Shown here in pieces: positions 1 to 9,679 of a stretch of 64,000 nucleotides of DNA; the stretch's first letter is position 1; every line of letters starts with the position of its first letter. The notes under the pieces are model-generated. The model was not told the origin of the DNA and searched no databases. It saw only the letters and a program-made list of their open reading frames with translations. This stretch comes from Luteimonas galliterrae. Lineage in GTDB: Bacteria > Pseudomonadota > Gammaproteobacteria > Xanthomonadales > Xanthomonadaceae. The DNA lies in assembly GCF_023374055.1 (NCBI RefSeq), contig NZ_JAMBEP010000001.1:2273985-2337984 (forward strand), in the 5' to 3' direction. The position numbers and the translations under genes are program-made.

Positions 1-106
1 ACAACGGCGCCTCCGGGTCGATGTCGGCGGCGGCGACGCCTTCCAGGTTCAGGCTTTCGATCAGCAGTTCGGCGAGTTCTTGTTCGGCTGGGCTTTGCGT
101 GGACAT
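1..106 (-). CDS. Acyl carrier protein, N-terminal part (aryl polyene/xanthomonadin type)
   Basis: Reading leftwards from an ATG at 106, the 35 visible codons begin MSTQSPAEQELAELLIESLN and continue LEGV...DIDPEAPL. This is the first helix and loop of a phosphopantetheine carrier protein; the DSL serine lies beyond the window edge, so the gene is incomplete at its 3' end. It is divergent from the halogenase-like gene about 100 bases away. In xanthomonadin clusters an ACP (XanC-type) carries the aryl polyene chain, and the halogenase and XanB2 next door support that role. Assignment to the pigment rather than to fatty acid synthesis is inference from context. Confidence 0.72.
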   Translation of the reverse strand, partial: MSTQSPAEQELAELLIESLNLEGVAAADIDPEAPL

Positions 107-204
107 GTTCGGTTCCGTGTGAAGTGCGCCCGATGGCGGCCGTGGAAGGCCGCGGTATCATTTGCGCCTGGCGAAATGATCGCATGGCCCGGCAGTTACC
201 GCGA

Positions 205-1530
205 ATGACCCCCATCCCTGAGGACACGGACGTACTGGTGATCGGCGGCGGTCCGGCCGGTTCCACGGCGGCCACGCTGCTGGCGCGCAAAGGCTGGCGG
301 GTCGTTCAGCTTGAGAAGGCCGCGCACCCGCGCTTTCACATCGGCGAGTCGCTGCTGCCGATGAACCTGCCCATCCTCGAGCGCCTGGGCGTGCTGGACC
401 GGGTCCGCGACATGGGCATCTTCAAGCCCGGCGCCGAGTTCCCCGTCGACGATACCAACTACAACACCTTCCGCTTCGAGCGCGCGCTCGATCCGAAATT
501 CCCCTACGCCTACCAGGTCAAGCGCGAGCAGTTCGACCAGATGCTGTTCGAGCACGCCCGCGCCAACGGCGTCGATGCGCGCGAACGGGTCGAAGTGCTG
601 CGGATGGATTTCGGCGGCGACGGCCGCCCGGCGCTGGCCCATGCGCGCAACGCCGATGGCGAAGAATTCGCCATCCGGCCGCGCTACGTCGTCGACGCCA
701 GCGGCCGCGACACCTTCTTCGGCAACAAGTTCAAGCTCAAGCAGAAGAGCGGCAAACACCAGTCCGCGGCGATCTTCAGCCATTTCACCGGCGTCGAGCG
801 CCGTCCCGGCGAGGATGCCGGCAACATCACCGTGCAGCGCTTCGCGCACGGCTGGATGTGGCTGATCCCGCTGCAGAACGACGTGATGAGCGTGGGCGCG
901 GTGTGCTTCCCCGAATACCTCAAGCAGCGCCGCGGCGAGACCGAGAGCTTCCTGATGAAGACGCTGGAGTCCGAGCCGCAGGTGTGGGCGCGGATGCGCG
1001 GCGCGCAGCGCGTGGCGCCGGTGCACGTGACCGGCAACTATTCCTACACCTGCTCGCGCATGACCGGGCCGGGCTGGGTGATGGTGGGCGACGCCTACGC
1101 CTTCGTCGATCCGGTGTTCTCCTCGGGCGTCTATCTGGGCATGAACAGCGCCGAACAGGCCGCGGAAGTGGTCGACGGCGCGCTGCGCGACCCGGGCCGC
1201 GAGCCGGCGCTGCAAAAAGCCATGGAGAAGCGCTTGCGGCGCGGCCTGAAGCATTTCACCTGGTTCATCTACCGCTTCACCACGCCGGTCATGCAACGCT
1301 TGTTCAACGAGCCGCGCAACTATTGGCAGATTGAACAGGCGGTGATCTCGATGCTGGCCGGAGACGTGTTCGACAACCGCGCGGTGCTGCGCCGCCTGCG
1401 CGCGTTCCGCACGATCTACGCGCTGACCGCGCTGCGGATGGCGCCGTCGGCGTTCCGCGGCTGGCTGCGCCGGCGCCGCCAGGTGGGCGTGGAAGTCAGC
1501 GGCGACACGCTGCAACCCGGCAATCCATGA
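205..1530 (+). CDS. FAD-dependent halogenase-like oxidoreductase of the xanthomonadin locus
   Basis: The protein (441 aa from this start) has an N-terminal FAD-binding GGGPAGS (residues 14-20), a conserved FHIGESLLP stretch, and a second FAD motif GD at 295-296. It also has WMWLIP at 217-222, which fits the WxWxIP signature of flavin-dependent halogenases. Lys74 in FKPGAEF is a candidate for the halogenase active-site lysine. Xanthomonadins are brominated aryl polyenes and their clusters carry such an enzyme, so halogenation of the pigment is plausible but unproven. The open frame extends upstream to a GTG at 124 and an ATG at 184, but 205 places the FAD motif at the usual distance from the N-terminus. 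It overlaps xanB2 by four bases (ATGA), indicating an operon. Confidence 0.82.
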   Translation: MTPIPEDTDVLVIGGGPAGSTAATLLARKGWRVVQLEKAAHPRFHIGESLLPMNLPILERLGVLDRVRDMGIFKPGAEFPVDDTNYNTFRFERALDPKFPYAYQVKREQFDQMLFEHARANGVDARERVEVLRMDFGGDGRPALAHARNADGEEFAIRPRYVVDASGRDTFFGNKFKLKQKSGKHQSAAIFSHFTGVERRPGEDAGNITVQRFAHGWMWLIPLQNDVMSVGAVCFPEYLKQRRGETESFLMKTLESEPQVWARMRGAQRVAPVHVTGNYSYTCSRMTGPGWVMVGDAYAFVDPVFSSGVYLGMNSAEQAAEVVDGALRDPGREPALQKAMEKRLRRGLKHFTWFIYRFTTPVMQRLFNEPRNYWQIEQAVISMLAGDVFDNRAVLRRLRAFRTIYALTALRMAPSAFRGWLRRRRQVGVEVSGDTLQPGNP

Positions 1531-2543
1531 GCGCGCAACCCGACCATCTGCACGCGCCGCGGCTGGACGTCGATTACGTCGACGCCGCTACGCCCGGCGC
1601 CCTGCTCGCGCACCCCGACACGCTGGCGGTGCTGGGCTTCGGCCGCGACGCGCCGCACGCGGACGATCCACGCTACCTGCGCGTGCCGCTGCAGCCTTAC
1701 CTGGGCGCCGCGCCTTTCGAAGTCTGGCGCACGCAGCAGCCGGTGACGCGCGGGCGCGACGGCGAAATCGCTTGGGCCTGCGACGGACGCTTGCAGTTCG
1801 GCGTGATCGAAGTGGACGAGAGCGCCTACGCCATCGACGGCAAGGCGGGCATCGTTGCGGCGTCGGCGCACGCCTACGAGCGGTTGACCGCCTTCATCCG
1901 CGACAGCGGTTATCCGCATCTGCTGCGCATCTGGAACTATCTGGACGCGATCACGCTGGGCGACGGCGATGCCGAACGTTACCGGCAGTTCTGCGTCGGC
2001 CGCGCGCGCGGCCTGGGCGATTTCGATCCCGCCACGCTGCCTGCGGCGACCGCGATCGGCCGCTGCGACGACGACCGCGTGCTGCAGATCTACTGGCTGG
2101 CCGCGCGCACGCCCGGCACGCCGGTCGAGAATCCACGCCAGGTCAGCGCCTACCGCTACCCGCGCCAGCACGGCCCGCAGGCGCCCAGCTTCGCGCGGGC
2201 GATGCTGCCGCCGACCTACAGCCGCACGCCGCTGCTGCTGTCGGGCACCGCCAGCGTGGTCGGCCACGCCTCGCAGCACGAAGGCGAACTGCTGGCGCAA
2301 TTGGACGAGACCTTCGCCAATTTCGACAGCCTGCTGGCCGCTGCGCGGCAACGGCAACCCGCGCTGCCCGCGCGCTTCGGCGCCGGCACCCGGCTCAAGG
2401 TTTACGTGCGCGACGCGCACGACCTGCCCACCGTCGCCGGCGCCCTGCAGGCGCGCTTCGGCGACAGCGTGCCGCGCGTCCTCCTGCATGCCGCCATCTG
2501 CCGCCGCGAACTGTGCGTGGAAATCGACGGCGTCCACGGTTGA
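1527..2543 (+). CDS. xanB2: Chorismatase / hydroxybenzoate synthase XanB2 (often annotated pteridine-dependent deoxygenase)
   Basis: The 338-aa product matches the FkbO/Hyg5/XanB2 chorismatase family, whose fold is related to YjgF/RidA. The C-terminal half holds the family hallmark GTASVVGH (240-247) preceded by SRTPLLLS, and the N-terminal half has the typical ...RYLRVPLQPYLG region. XanB2 splits chorismate to 3- and 4-hydroxybenzoate plus pyruvate, feeding xanthomonadin and ubiquinone synthesis respectively. The start codon overlaps the stop of the halogenase-like gene, so the two are almost certainly co-transcribed. Length is normal for the family and no key segment is missing. Confidence 0.9.
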   Translation: MSAQPDHLHAPRLDVDYVDAATPGALLAHPDTLAVLGFGRDAPHADDPRYLRVPLQPYLGAAPFEVWRTQQPVTRGRDGEIAWACDGRLQFGVIEVDESAYAIDGKAGIVAASAHAYERLTAFIRDSGYPHLLRIWNYLDAITLGDGDAERYRQFCVGRARGLGDFDPATLPAATAIGRCDDDRVLQIYWLAARTPGTPVENPRQVSAYRYPRQHGPQAPSFARAMLPPTYSRTPLLLSGTASVVGHASQHEGELLAQLDETFANFDSLLAAARQRQPALPARFGAGTRLKVYVRDAHDLPTVAGALQARFGDSVPRVLLHAAICRRELCVEIDGVHG

Positions 2544-3421
2544 CGCTCGCCGCTTTGTAGAGCGGAGCTTGCCCCGCTGCCTTTGCTTGGGGTTTGTGGC
2601 GACCTGCCGGCCTTTCAGGCCGGAGTTTCGTCCGCTAAAGCTGCGGCCGAGGTGACCTTCGGCAAGCTCAAGGCATGTCTTCTTTTTGTGGACCCAAAAA
2701 GAGAAATCGCCAAAGAAAAAGGGGGTTTGGAAGGGATTGCGGCGAGCGGCTCCCCCGTGTGCTTGGCCTCCGTCGCTTCGACATTGAGATTCGAGGCGAT
2801 CGACCCGAACGACTCCTTAGCGCAAATCCGCAAAAGCCGCGTCACCCATCCGCTACGAATCAAAATCTAGTACCTGCGTAAGAAGGTCATCCACGACGAA
2901 AGCTTAGGCCGCTGGCGGACTTTCAGGTGCGAGGCATCGCACCGCAGTTCAGGCCCTTTCTTGGGTTACTTTCTTTGGGCCAGCAAAGAAAGTGACCCGC
3001 GCGCAGCGCGGAAGCCTTTGTCCGTGGCGCGAGCCGCAGCGCAAGCGGCGAGGACGCGGGCCTGGATCCCGGCCTTCGCCGGGATGACGGCTTAAGGGCA
3101 AGGGCAAGAGCAAGATGGGTCCCAGCGTTCGCTGGGATGACGGCTTAAAAAAGCAAACGGCATTAAAGCAAACGGCCTAAGAGCAACAGCAGCAGAGCAA
3201 GCTCCGCTCTACAGAGCCGGAGCAAGACAAGGGCAGCCGAGCAAGCTCTGCTCTACAGAACAGAGCAAACACGCCGGACCCCGGCATGCGCCGGAATGGC
3301 GGCGTGAAAGGATTAGAGCAGCGGGGCGAACCCACTCTACAAAGGCCGACGGTATTGAACGACGCAGGGTTGCCCGCATACTGCCGAGTACGGCGATCGC
3401 GCCGATCGAGAGGAACCGAAA
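2544..3421. repeat. Gene-free spacer filled with short interspersed repeats
   Basis: This 0.88-kb stretch contains no convincing gene. It opens with a palindrome of the TAGAGCGGAGCTT family (2555-2580), followed by a block (about 2660-2870) whose short open frames look like the repeat-derived micro-ORFs common in this family. Next is a block at about 2950-3090 ending in the CCCGGC...GCCGGG hairpin repeat. The stretch 3191-3262 holds further AGCAAGCTCCGCTCTACAG copies. The order of the blocks from about 3020 to 3262 is matched, inverted, by 63726-64000. Confidence 0.7.
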
Positions 3422-3670
3422 ATGGGGCTGTTCAGTCTGCTGTGGGGCATCCTGGCGATGCTGTGGATGGTGCTGGCGCTGATCCCGGTGATCGGCATCA
3501 CCAACTGGTTGCTGATCCCGTTCGCCGCCATCGGCGCGCTGATCGCGGCGATCGGCATCGCGCTCACGTCGCCCGGGAAGCGCGGCCGTGCCAAGGCCGG
3601 CCTGGTGCTCAACGGCATCGTGATCGTAGTGGCCGTAGTGCGGCTGAGCATGTTCGGCGGCCTGCTCTGA
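3422..3670 (+). CDS. Small two-helix membrane protein, unknown function
   Basis: The 82-aa product begins MGLFSLLWGILAMLWMV and is almost entirely hydrophobic. About three hydrophobic stretches can be drawn (residues 3-24, 27-47 and 62-80), separated at 50-58 by a short basic loop with SPGKRGRAK. A purine-rich stretch (GAGAGGAACCGAAA) precedes the ATG. It stands alone between repeat-rich spacers and resembles small conserved inner-membrane proteins of Lysobacter. I do not recognise a named family. Confidence 0.6.
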   Translation: MGLFSLLWGILAMLWMVLALIPVIGITNWLLIPFAAIGALIAAIGIALTSPGKRGRAKAGLVLNGIVIVVAVVRLSMFGGLL

Positions 3671-4007
3671 TCGCAGAGAGCCATAGGCATACAGAAGCGG
3701 ACCGGCACCCGGTCCGCAGACTCGAGCATGAAGCATGCCGGGCGCATGCCCGGCGCGATCGCGCGCGGTTATCGGCGCCAATGCGGACCGTACCGGCCAA
3801 AACGTAACATCCCTGCAACGCCATAACGCAGTGCAGCAAAAGCGGGCCAAAGAACCGCATCGCCCAGCACGGGGCGCCCTCTTGTTTTTCACGCGAAACG
3901 GGGAGCACACTCGGCCGGCGAACACCGCAACCCCCTGTTTGCGACACGTCGCCGCCATCGCGCAAAGCGGTGCGCGAACCTTTCACGCCACCCCCGGGGA
4001 AACAAAC
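3671..4007. other. Intergenic region with a strong hairpin
   Basis: No gene was found here. A near-perfect hairpin, GCGGACCGG / CCGGTCCGC with a 3-base loop, lies at 3697-3717 just after the small membrane protein gene. It has no T-run, so it may stabilise the transcript end rather than terminate. The remainder is the leader of the exported-protein/protease pair; no promoter could be assigned with confidence. Confidence 0.45.
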
Positions 4008-4385
4008 ATGAGGACTACCATCGCAGGCTGCGCATTGCCAGGCTTGTTGCTCGGCGTATGTTTCGCAGCGACCGCAGCAACACCGCAGCATTCTGCAGTA
4101 GACGCCAAGACCGGCAAGCTGTTGCGCGCGCCGACCGCGCAAGAACGCAGCAGCATGGCCAAGACCGTCGCCGCCCGGCAACGCACGCTGAAGCAGCCGC
4201 GCACCGAAGCCGAAGCCAAGCCCACGCTCAGGAACACGCCCAACGGCACCGGCGCGACGATGCAGGTTCCGACCAACCTGTGGAGCAGCCTCGCCGTGCA
4301 GAGGGATGCGCAAGGCAACCTGCGCGTGCGCGAATACGAAGGCAACGAGCCCGCACCGGTCCTAGACGCGGAGGAAGTGAAATGA
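4008..4385 (+). CDS. Small exported protein of unknown function, paired with a secreted protease
   Basis: The 125-aa product starts with a signal peptide (MRTTIAGCALPGLLLGVCFA, cleavage probably after ATAA). The mature part is polar and rich in Ala, Thr, Arg and Glu, with no recognised domain; it contains DAKTGKLLRAPT and a C-terminal QRDAQGNLRVREYEG segment. The last codons overlap the start of the metalloprotease gene (ATGA at 4382-4385), so both are translated from one message. By analogy with other overlapping protease partners it could be a chaperone, inhibitor or regulator, but nothing in the sequence proves it. Confidence 0.72.
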   Translation: MRTTIAGCALPGLLLGVCFAATAATPQHSAVDAKTGKLLRAPTAQERSSMAKTVAARQRTLKQPRTEAEAKPTLRNTPNGTGATMQVPTNLWSSLAVQRDAQGNLRVREYEGNEPAPVLDAEEVK

Positions 4386-5980
4386 AAAAGTCACTCCTAC
4401 TGCTGAGCACCGCCATCGCGCTCGCGCTGTCCGTTTCTGCGCAGGCCGCCGAAGTCATCCCGGTAGTGTTCGACGATCCGGGCGAAGGCTATAACGATCC
4501 CACTCCCGTCGCGCCCGTGGGCGGCAATCCGGGCACCACGCGCGGACAGCAGCGCCTGATCGTCGCGCAGTTCGCCGCCAAGCTCTGGGGTTCGGTGTTG
4601 CAGAGCGATGTGCCGATCTTCGTCGGCGCGCAGTTCAATCCGCTCGGTGCGAACGTGCTCGGTTCGGCCGGCGCGAGTTTCGTGTTCGACGATTTCGCGC
4701 CCGGCATCGTGCCCAATACCTGGTACAGCTCGGCCCTGGCCGATGCGATCGCCGGCGCGGACCTGAATCCGGGTTTCACCGACATCGGTTCGCAGTACAG
4801 CTCCGACTTCGATTTCTATTACGGCCTCGACGGCCAGACCCCGGCCGGGCAGGTCAATTTCCTCGACGTGGCGATGCACGAGTTCGGCCACGGCCTGGGT
4901 TTCCAGAACTTCGAGAACGAAGCCGCGGGTACGTTCCTGCAAGGCCAGCAGGACATCTACTCGGTCTTCACCTTCGACAATACCCAGGCCAAGTTCTGGA
5001 CCGCGATGACCGTCGCCGAGCGCCAAGCCTCCGCGCTCAACTACGGCAAAGTGGTGTTCACCGGCGCCAGCGCCGTCGCAGGCGCGGGCCTGATCCTCGA
5101 CGACCGCACGGCGTTCCGGGCGACCGCGCCGGCCGGCCTGGTCGGCGAATACGAGTACGGCACGGCCGGTTTCGGCGCGCCGGTTTCGCCGAGCAACTTC
5201 ACCGGCACGGTCATCGTCGCCACCGACGCGGCCGACGCGGCGGGTCCGTCGACCACCGACGGCTGCAGCCCGATCAGCAACGCAGCGGCGGTCGCCGGCA
5301 AGATCGCGTTGATGGACCGCGGCACCTGCGGCTTCATCGTCAAAGTGAAGAATGCGCAGAACGCGGGCGCGATCGGCGCGATCATCGCCGACAACGCCCC
5401 GGGCACGCCGCCGCCGGGATTGGGCGGCGCCGATCCGACCATCACGATCCCATCGATCCGGATCACGCTGGCCGACGGCAACGCGTTCAAGGCGGCGATG
5501 CCGGGCGTGCAGGTCACCTTCACCGTCGACCCGACCAAGCTGCAGGGCGCCGACGATCTCGGCCGTCCGCGCCTGTTCATGCCCAACCCGGTGCAGGGCG
5601 GCTCGTCCGGTTCGCATTACGACACCGCGACTTCGCCCAACACGCTGATGGAGCCCTCGATCAATGCGACGTTGCTGTCGACCTACAACATCGACATCAC
5701 GCCGAACCTGCTCAAGGACACAGGCTGGACGCTCAACGACGGCAACGCCAAGATCGGCGGAACCTGCGATACCGGCGTGGACGTGGTCAACGACGTGGGC
5801 ATCATCATCGGCGCCAACATCCAGGCGTTCGACGACCTGTGCCGCACCTACGCCAACGGCGGCCGCGCCAAGTACATGCGCTGCATGACCGACCACAACA
5901 ATCAGTTGAAGCAACTCGGCCTGATCGACCGCAACCAGCACGTCGCCGTGCGCGCTTGCGTCGCCCAGACCGCGCCGTAA
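4382..5980 (+). CDS. Secreted zinc metalloprotease with inserted PA domain
   Basis: The 532-aa product carries a clear signal peptide (MKKSLLLLSTAIALALSVSAQA). The zinc-binding helix HEFGHGLGF lies at 166-174. In metzincins a third histidine would follow at position 176, but here it is Asn176. Residues of roughly 270-385 form a protease-associated (PA) domain (DGCSPISN, GKIALMDRGTCGFIVKVKNAQ, GAIGAIIADN), a fold used for substrate binding in secreted proteases. A LMEPSIN segment follows, as expected near the end of the catalytic domain. The last 75 residues, with two Cys pairs, are of unknown role. It is translationally coupled to the small exported protein upstream and ends at a strong terminator. 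Confidence 0.85.
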   Translation: MKKSLLLLSTAIALALSVSAQAAEVIPVVFDDPGEGYNDPTPVAPVGGNPGTTRGQQRLIVAQFAAKLWGSVLQSDVPIFVGAQFNPLGANVLGSAGASFVFDDFAPGIVPNTWYSSALADAIAGADLNPGFTDIGSQYSSDFDFYYGLDGQTPAGQVNFLDVAMHEFGHGLGFQNFENEAAGTFLQGQQDIYSVFTFDNTQAKFWTAMTVAERQASALNYGKVVFTGASAVAGAGLILDDRTAFRATAPAGLVGEYEYGTAGFGAPVSPSNFTGTVIVATDAADAAGPSTTDGCSPISNAAAVAGKIALMDRGTCGFIVKVKNAQNAGAIGAIIADNAPGTPPPGLGGADPTITIPSIRITLADGNAFKAAMPGVQVTFTVDPTKLQGADDLGRPRLFMPNPVQGGSSGSHYDTATSPNTLMEPSINATLLSTYNIDITPNLLKDTGWTLNDGNAKIGGTCDTGVDVVNDVGIIIGANIQAFDDLCRTYANGGRAKYMRCMTDHNNQLKQLGLIDRNQHVAVRACVAQTAP

Positions 5981-6007
5981 GCCTTGCCGCCCGTTGCGCG
6001 GCAACCG

Positions 6008-6035
6008 ACCGGCGCCCTCGTGGCGCCGGTTTTTT
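6008..6035 (+). terminator. Rho-independent terminator after the metalloprotease
   Basis: A perfect 9-bp stem (ACCGGCGCC / GGCGCCGGT) with a 5-base loop is followed by five further T residues. It lies 28 bases after the protease stop codon and just ahead of hemB, separating the two transcripts. Confidence 0.85.
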
Positions 6036-6037
6036 AG

Positions 6038-7060
<1,023 letters not shown>

Positions 7061-7075
7061 CACGCGGCACCGACC

Positions 7076-7516
7076 ATGTCCTCTGCAACGCCCGCCATTC
7101 GCAACGCCACTCCGCAAGATGCGGCGGAGATCGCGCGCCTGTCTGCGCAATTGGGCTATCCCGCGTCGCCGGAAACCTTCGCTGCGCGGCTGCAAAAACT
7201 ACTCGAGTCGCCGCGGCATGCGGTACTGGTCGCGGCCGAGGGCACGCGGCTCAGCGGCTTCGTGGCCACCGAACAGCGCATGTCGCTGGAACTCGGCGAG
7301 CGCGTGGAGATCGTCGCGCTGGTGGTGGACGCCGGCGCCAGGCGCACGGGCGTGGGCAAGGCCCTGGTCGCGGCGGCGGAGCAATGGGCCATCGATATCG
7401 GCACGCCGGACGTGTTCCTGCGCTCCAACATCCTGCGCCAGGAATCGCACCCGTTCTACGAAAGCCTCGGCTACACGCGCACCAAGACGCAGCACGCGTA
7501 CACCAAACCGCTGTAG
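7076..7516 (+). CDS. GNAT-family N-acetyltransferase
   Basis: The 146-aa product has the compact GNAT fold. The acetyl-CoA loop is seen in VVDAGARRTGVGKALVAAAEQWA (a R/Q-x-x-G-x-G/A type motif), followed by FLRSNILRQESHPFYESLGYTRTKT, the usual beta5/alpha4 hook ending in a K-T-Q-H tail. The substrate cannot be told. It begins 15 bases after hemB. Its TAG stop lies inside a palindrome that also holds the stop codon of the convergent neighbour. Confidence 0.85.
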   Translation: MSSATPAIRNATPQDAAEIARLSAQLGYPASPETFAARLQKLLESPRHAVLVAAEGTRLSGFVATEQRMSLELGERVEIVALVVDAGARRTGVGKALVAAAEQWAIDIGTPDVFLRSNILRQESHPFYESLGYTRTKTQHAYTKPL

Positions 7517-7538
7517 GGCGAGCCCTGGCCCACCCTAC
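7513..7538. repeat. Palindrome of the GTAGGGTGGGCC family between convergent genes
   Basis: The 26-base imperfect palindrome starts GTAGGGCGAGCC and ends GGCCCACCCTAC. It supplies the TAG stop of the GNAT gene on the plus strand and the TAG stop of the beta-propeller gene on the minus strand. A perfect version of the same palindrome lies at 60248-60273. Confidence 0.75.
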
Positions 7539-8419
7539 GTGCAGCCGTTTTTGCCGACGGCGTTCGGCGCGCGTACCCGGTAGATGTCCATGCCGCCGGC
7601 TTTCGGCGCCTTGGCCGATCCGCTCACCAGCATTTCGCCTGGCTTGTCGGCGTCGAGCACCGGGCCGAGCGTGTAGCCGTCCGCCGTGTTGAACGACAGC
7701 GTCCACGGCGCGGAGCCAGCATAGGCCTTGCCGTCGCAATGCGCGACCAGCAGCCGGATCGGCTGTTTTTCCACGTCGTCGGACTGCGCGTAGACGATGG
7801 TCTTGCCGTCGCCGACCCAGGCCGCATCGAACTCGTCCGCCGCCGTGTTGACGCCCGGCACCGGCTGCGGATCGACGAACGCCTTGCCGTCCCAGTGCGC
7901 GACCAGCAAGTCGTGGCGGCCGGCGCCGCCGAAGCCATCGCTGGCGAACAACAGGCGCTGGCCGTCGCGGCTCGGCGTCGGCGCCCATTCGTCGCCCTTG
8001 CCGTTCACGCCGGGGCCGAGATTCTCGGGTCGGCCGAAGCCGCCGTCCGCATCGATGGCGACGCGATACAGGTCGTCGCCGCCGAAACCGCCCTCGCGGT
8101 TGGAGAAGAAATAGAGCCACTTGCCGTCCGCGCTGAGAAGCGGATCGAAATCGTTGGCCGTGGAATTGACCGCCAGCGGTTGCGGATCCGACCAGCGGCC
8201 TTCGGTCAGCCGCGCCTGCCAGAGATCCCAGCCGCCGGCGCCGCCCTTACGGTTGGTACTGCCCCATACGATGCGCCGCCCGTCCGGGCTGACGCTGGCG
8301 CGGACTTCACTGTCCCGGGTCGACACTACGCCCATGCCCTCGATGCCGAATTCGGCGAAACCGGCGCTGGCGGCGGCCGGGAGTAAGATGGCCATTGCGG
8401 CGAGCGGTAAGCGTTTCAC
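7535..8419 (-). CDS. Exported TolB-like (PD40) beta-propeller protein
   Basis: The 294-aa product starts at a GTG and has a signal peptide (KRLPLAAMAILLPAAASA). It then carries repeated PD40/WD40-like blades with the pattern SPDGRRIVWGS, SADGKWLYFFSNREGGFGGDDLY, SRDGQRLLFASDGFGG and GDGKTIVYAQSD, typical of TolB-type periplasmic propellers. No enzyme domain is attached, so a binding role is likely. An alternative ATG exists eight codons in, but would shorten the signal peptide. It is divergent from aroE with 54 bases between starts. Confidence 0.8.
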   Translation of the reverse strand: MKRLPLAAMAILLPAAASAGFAEFGIEGMGVVSTRDSEVRASVSPDGRRIVWGSTNRKGGAGGWDLWQARLTEGRWSDPQPLAVNSTANDFDPLLSADGKWLYFFSNREGGFGGDDLYRVAIDADGGFGRPENLGPGVNGKGDEWAPTPSRDGQRLLFASDGFGGAGRHDLLVAHWDGKAFVDPQPVPGVNTAADEFDAAWVGDGKTIVYAQSDDVEKQPIRLLVAHCDGKAYAGSAPWTLSFNTADGYTLGPVLDADKPGEMLVSGSAKAPKAGGMDIYRVRAPNAVGKNGCT

Positions 8420-8473
8420 CGATAAAACCCCTGGTTCCGGTCGTTTGTCCCCAGTCTAGAGCGAGTCCTCGGT

Positions 8474-9319
8474 ATGGCGATACCCCGTTTTGCCGTCCTG
8501 GCGCATCCTGTCGCGCATTCGCTGTCGCCGCGCATCCATGCCAGTTTCGGCCGGCAGATGTCGATTGCGCTGGACTATTCTGCGATCGACGCCACGGCGG
8601 AAGAATTCGGCAACGCGCTCGGCGCATTCGCCGCGTCGGGCGGCGTCGGCGCCAACATCACCCTGCCGCACAAGCAGCGCGCGGCAGCGGCCTGCGACAC
8701 GCTCAGCGAACGCGCGCGGCGCGCCGGAGCCGCCAACACGCTGACCCGCGGCGCGACCGGCTGGCACGGAGACAACACCGACGGCGTCGGCCTGGTGCGC
8801 GACCTCACCGGCCGGCATGCGTTGGACCTGCGCGCGCGGCGCACGCTGCTGATCGGCGCCGGCGGCGCGGCGCGCGGCGTGGCGCCGGCGTTGCTGGATG
8901 CGGGCATCGGTGATCTGTTCATCGTCAACCGCACGCCCGAGCGCGCCGATGCGCTGGCCGATGCGCTGGAACAGCCCGGGCGGGTGCATCCGCGCTATCT
9001 CGACGACCTCAAGGCGCTGGGCGAATTCGACCTGATCGTCAACGCCACGTCGGCCGCACGCGAAGGCGCGATGCCGGCGTTGCCGATGTCCCTGGCCGGC
9101 GCGCGCACGGCCGCCGTCGATCTCAGCTACGGCGAAGTGGCGATTCCGTTCCTGGCCTGGGCCCGCGCGGCGGGCGCGCACGACGCCATCGATGGCCTGG
9201 GCATGCTGGTGGAACAGGCGGCGGAAAGCTTCGCGCTGTGGCACGGCGCGCGCCCGGACACCGATCCGGTGTTCGCCGAGCTGCGCGAGCACCGCGCCGC
9301 GCTGGTCACCGCGGACTGA
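8474..9319 (+). CDS. aroE: Shikimate dehydrogenase
   Basis: The enzyme reduces 3-dehydroshikimate to shikimate with NADPH in the chorismate pathway, the pathway that also feeds XanB2. The 281-aa product has the substrate-binding [10 protein letters not shown] near residue 18, NITLPHKQ with the catalytic lysine, [11 protein letters not shown], and the Rossmann loop [15 protein letters not shown] with NRTPERA for NADP. The C-terminal [22 protein letters not shown] is also typical. The YkgJ-type gene follows after 8 bases. Confidence 0.96.
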   Translation: MAIPRFAVLAHPVAHSLSPRIHASFGRQMSIALDYSAIDATAEEFGNALGAFAASGGVGANITLPHKQRAAAACDTLSERARRAGAANTLTRGATGWHGDNTDGVGLVRDLTGRHALDLRARRTLLIGAGGAARGVAPALLDAGIGDLFIVNRTPERADALADALEQPGRVHPRYLDDLKALGEFDLIVNATSAAREGAMPALPMSLAGARTAAVDLSYGEVAIPFLAWARAAGAHDAIDGLGMLVEQAAESFALWHGARPDTDPVFAELREHRAALVTAD

Positions 9320-9327
9320 GCGCGGAG

Positions 9328-9594
9328 ATGGACTGCCGCGACGGCTGCGGCGCCTGCTGCATCGCCCCGTCGATCACTTCGCCGATACCCGGCATGCCGT
9401 TCGGCAAGCCGGCGGGCATTCCCTGCGTGCAGCTGGACGACGATTACCGCTGCCGCTTGTTCGGCAGGCCGGAGCGGCCGAAATTCTGCGCGTCGCTGCG
9501 TCCGCAGAGGCCGATGTGCGGCGAAGATCGCGCCGCGGCGTTCGCCATCATCGATGCGCTGGAGATCGCGACGCGGCCAACCGCGCTTTCGTAA
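9328..9594 (+). CDS. YkgJ/UPF0153-type cysteine-cluster protein
   Basis: The 88-aa protein opens MDCRDGCGACC, placing four cysteines within the first 11 residues. Further Cys occur in IPCVQLDDDYRCRLF and the C-terminal half, as in the YkgJ family thought to bind zinc or an Fe-S cluster. It starts 8 bases after aroE and is likely co-transcribed. Its TAA stop lies at the edge of a long inverted repeat. The biochemical role of the family is not established. Confidence 0.8.
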   Translation: MDCRDGCGACCIAPSITSPIPGMPFGKPAGIPCVQLDDDYRCRLFGRPERPKFCASLRPQRPMCGEDRAAAFAIIDALEIATRPTALS

Positions 9595-9671
9595 GAGCGG
9601 CTTCAGCCGCGAGCTTTTGCAGACCTCGGAAGCTAGCCGCGTAAGAGCTCGCGGCTGAAGCCGCTCTTACG
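9590..9671. repeat. Long inverted repeat, AGCGGCTTCAGCCGCGAGC family (copy 1)
   Basis: Arms of about 27 bases (GTAAGAGCGGCTTCAGCCGC... and its inverse) flank a loop of about 27 bases. The left edge supplies the TAA of the YkgJ-type gene; the right edge lies 8 bases from the convergent gamma-carbonic-anhydrase gene. Copies occur at 15158, 25826, 35277 and 40987. It could form a very stable stem in RNA and act as a bidirectional transcript end. Confidence 0.85.
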
Positions 9672-9679
9672 AAAAGCGG

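Noticed and set aside
2583..2881. Short open frames in the spacer after xanB2
   Set aside because: They consist of repeat sequence, have no ribosome sites and overlap in several frames, as repeat-derived micro-ORFs do.
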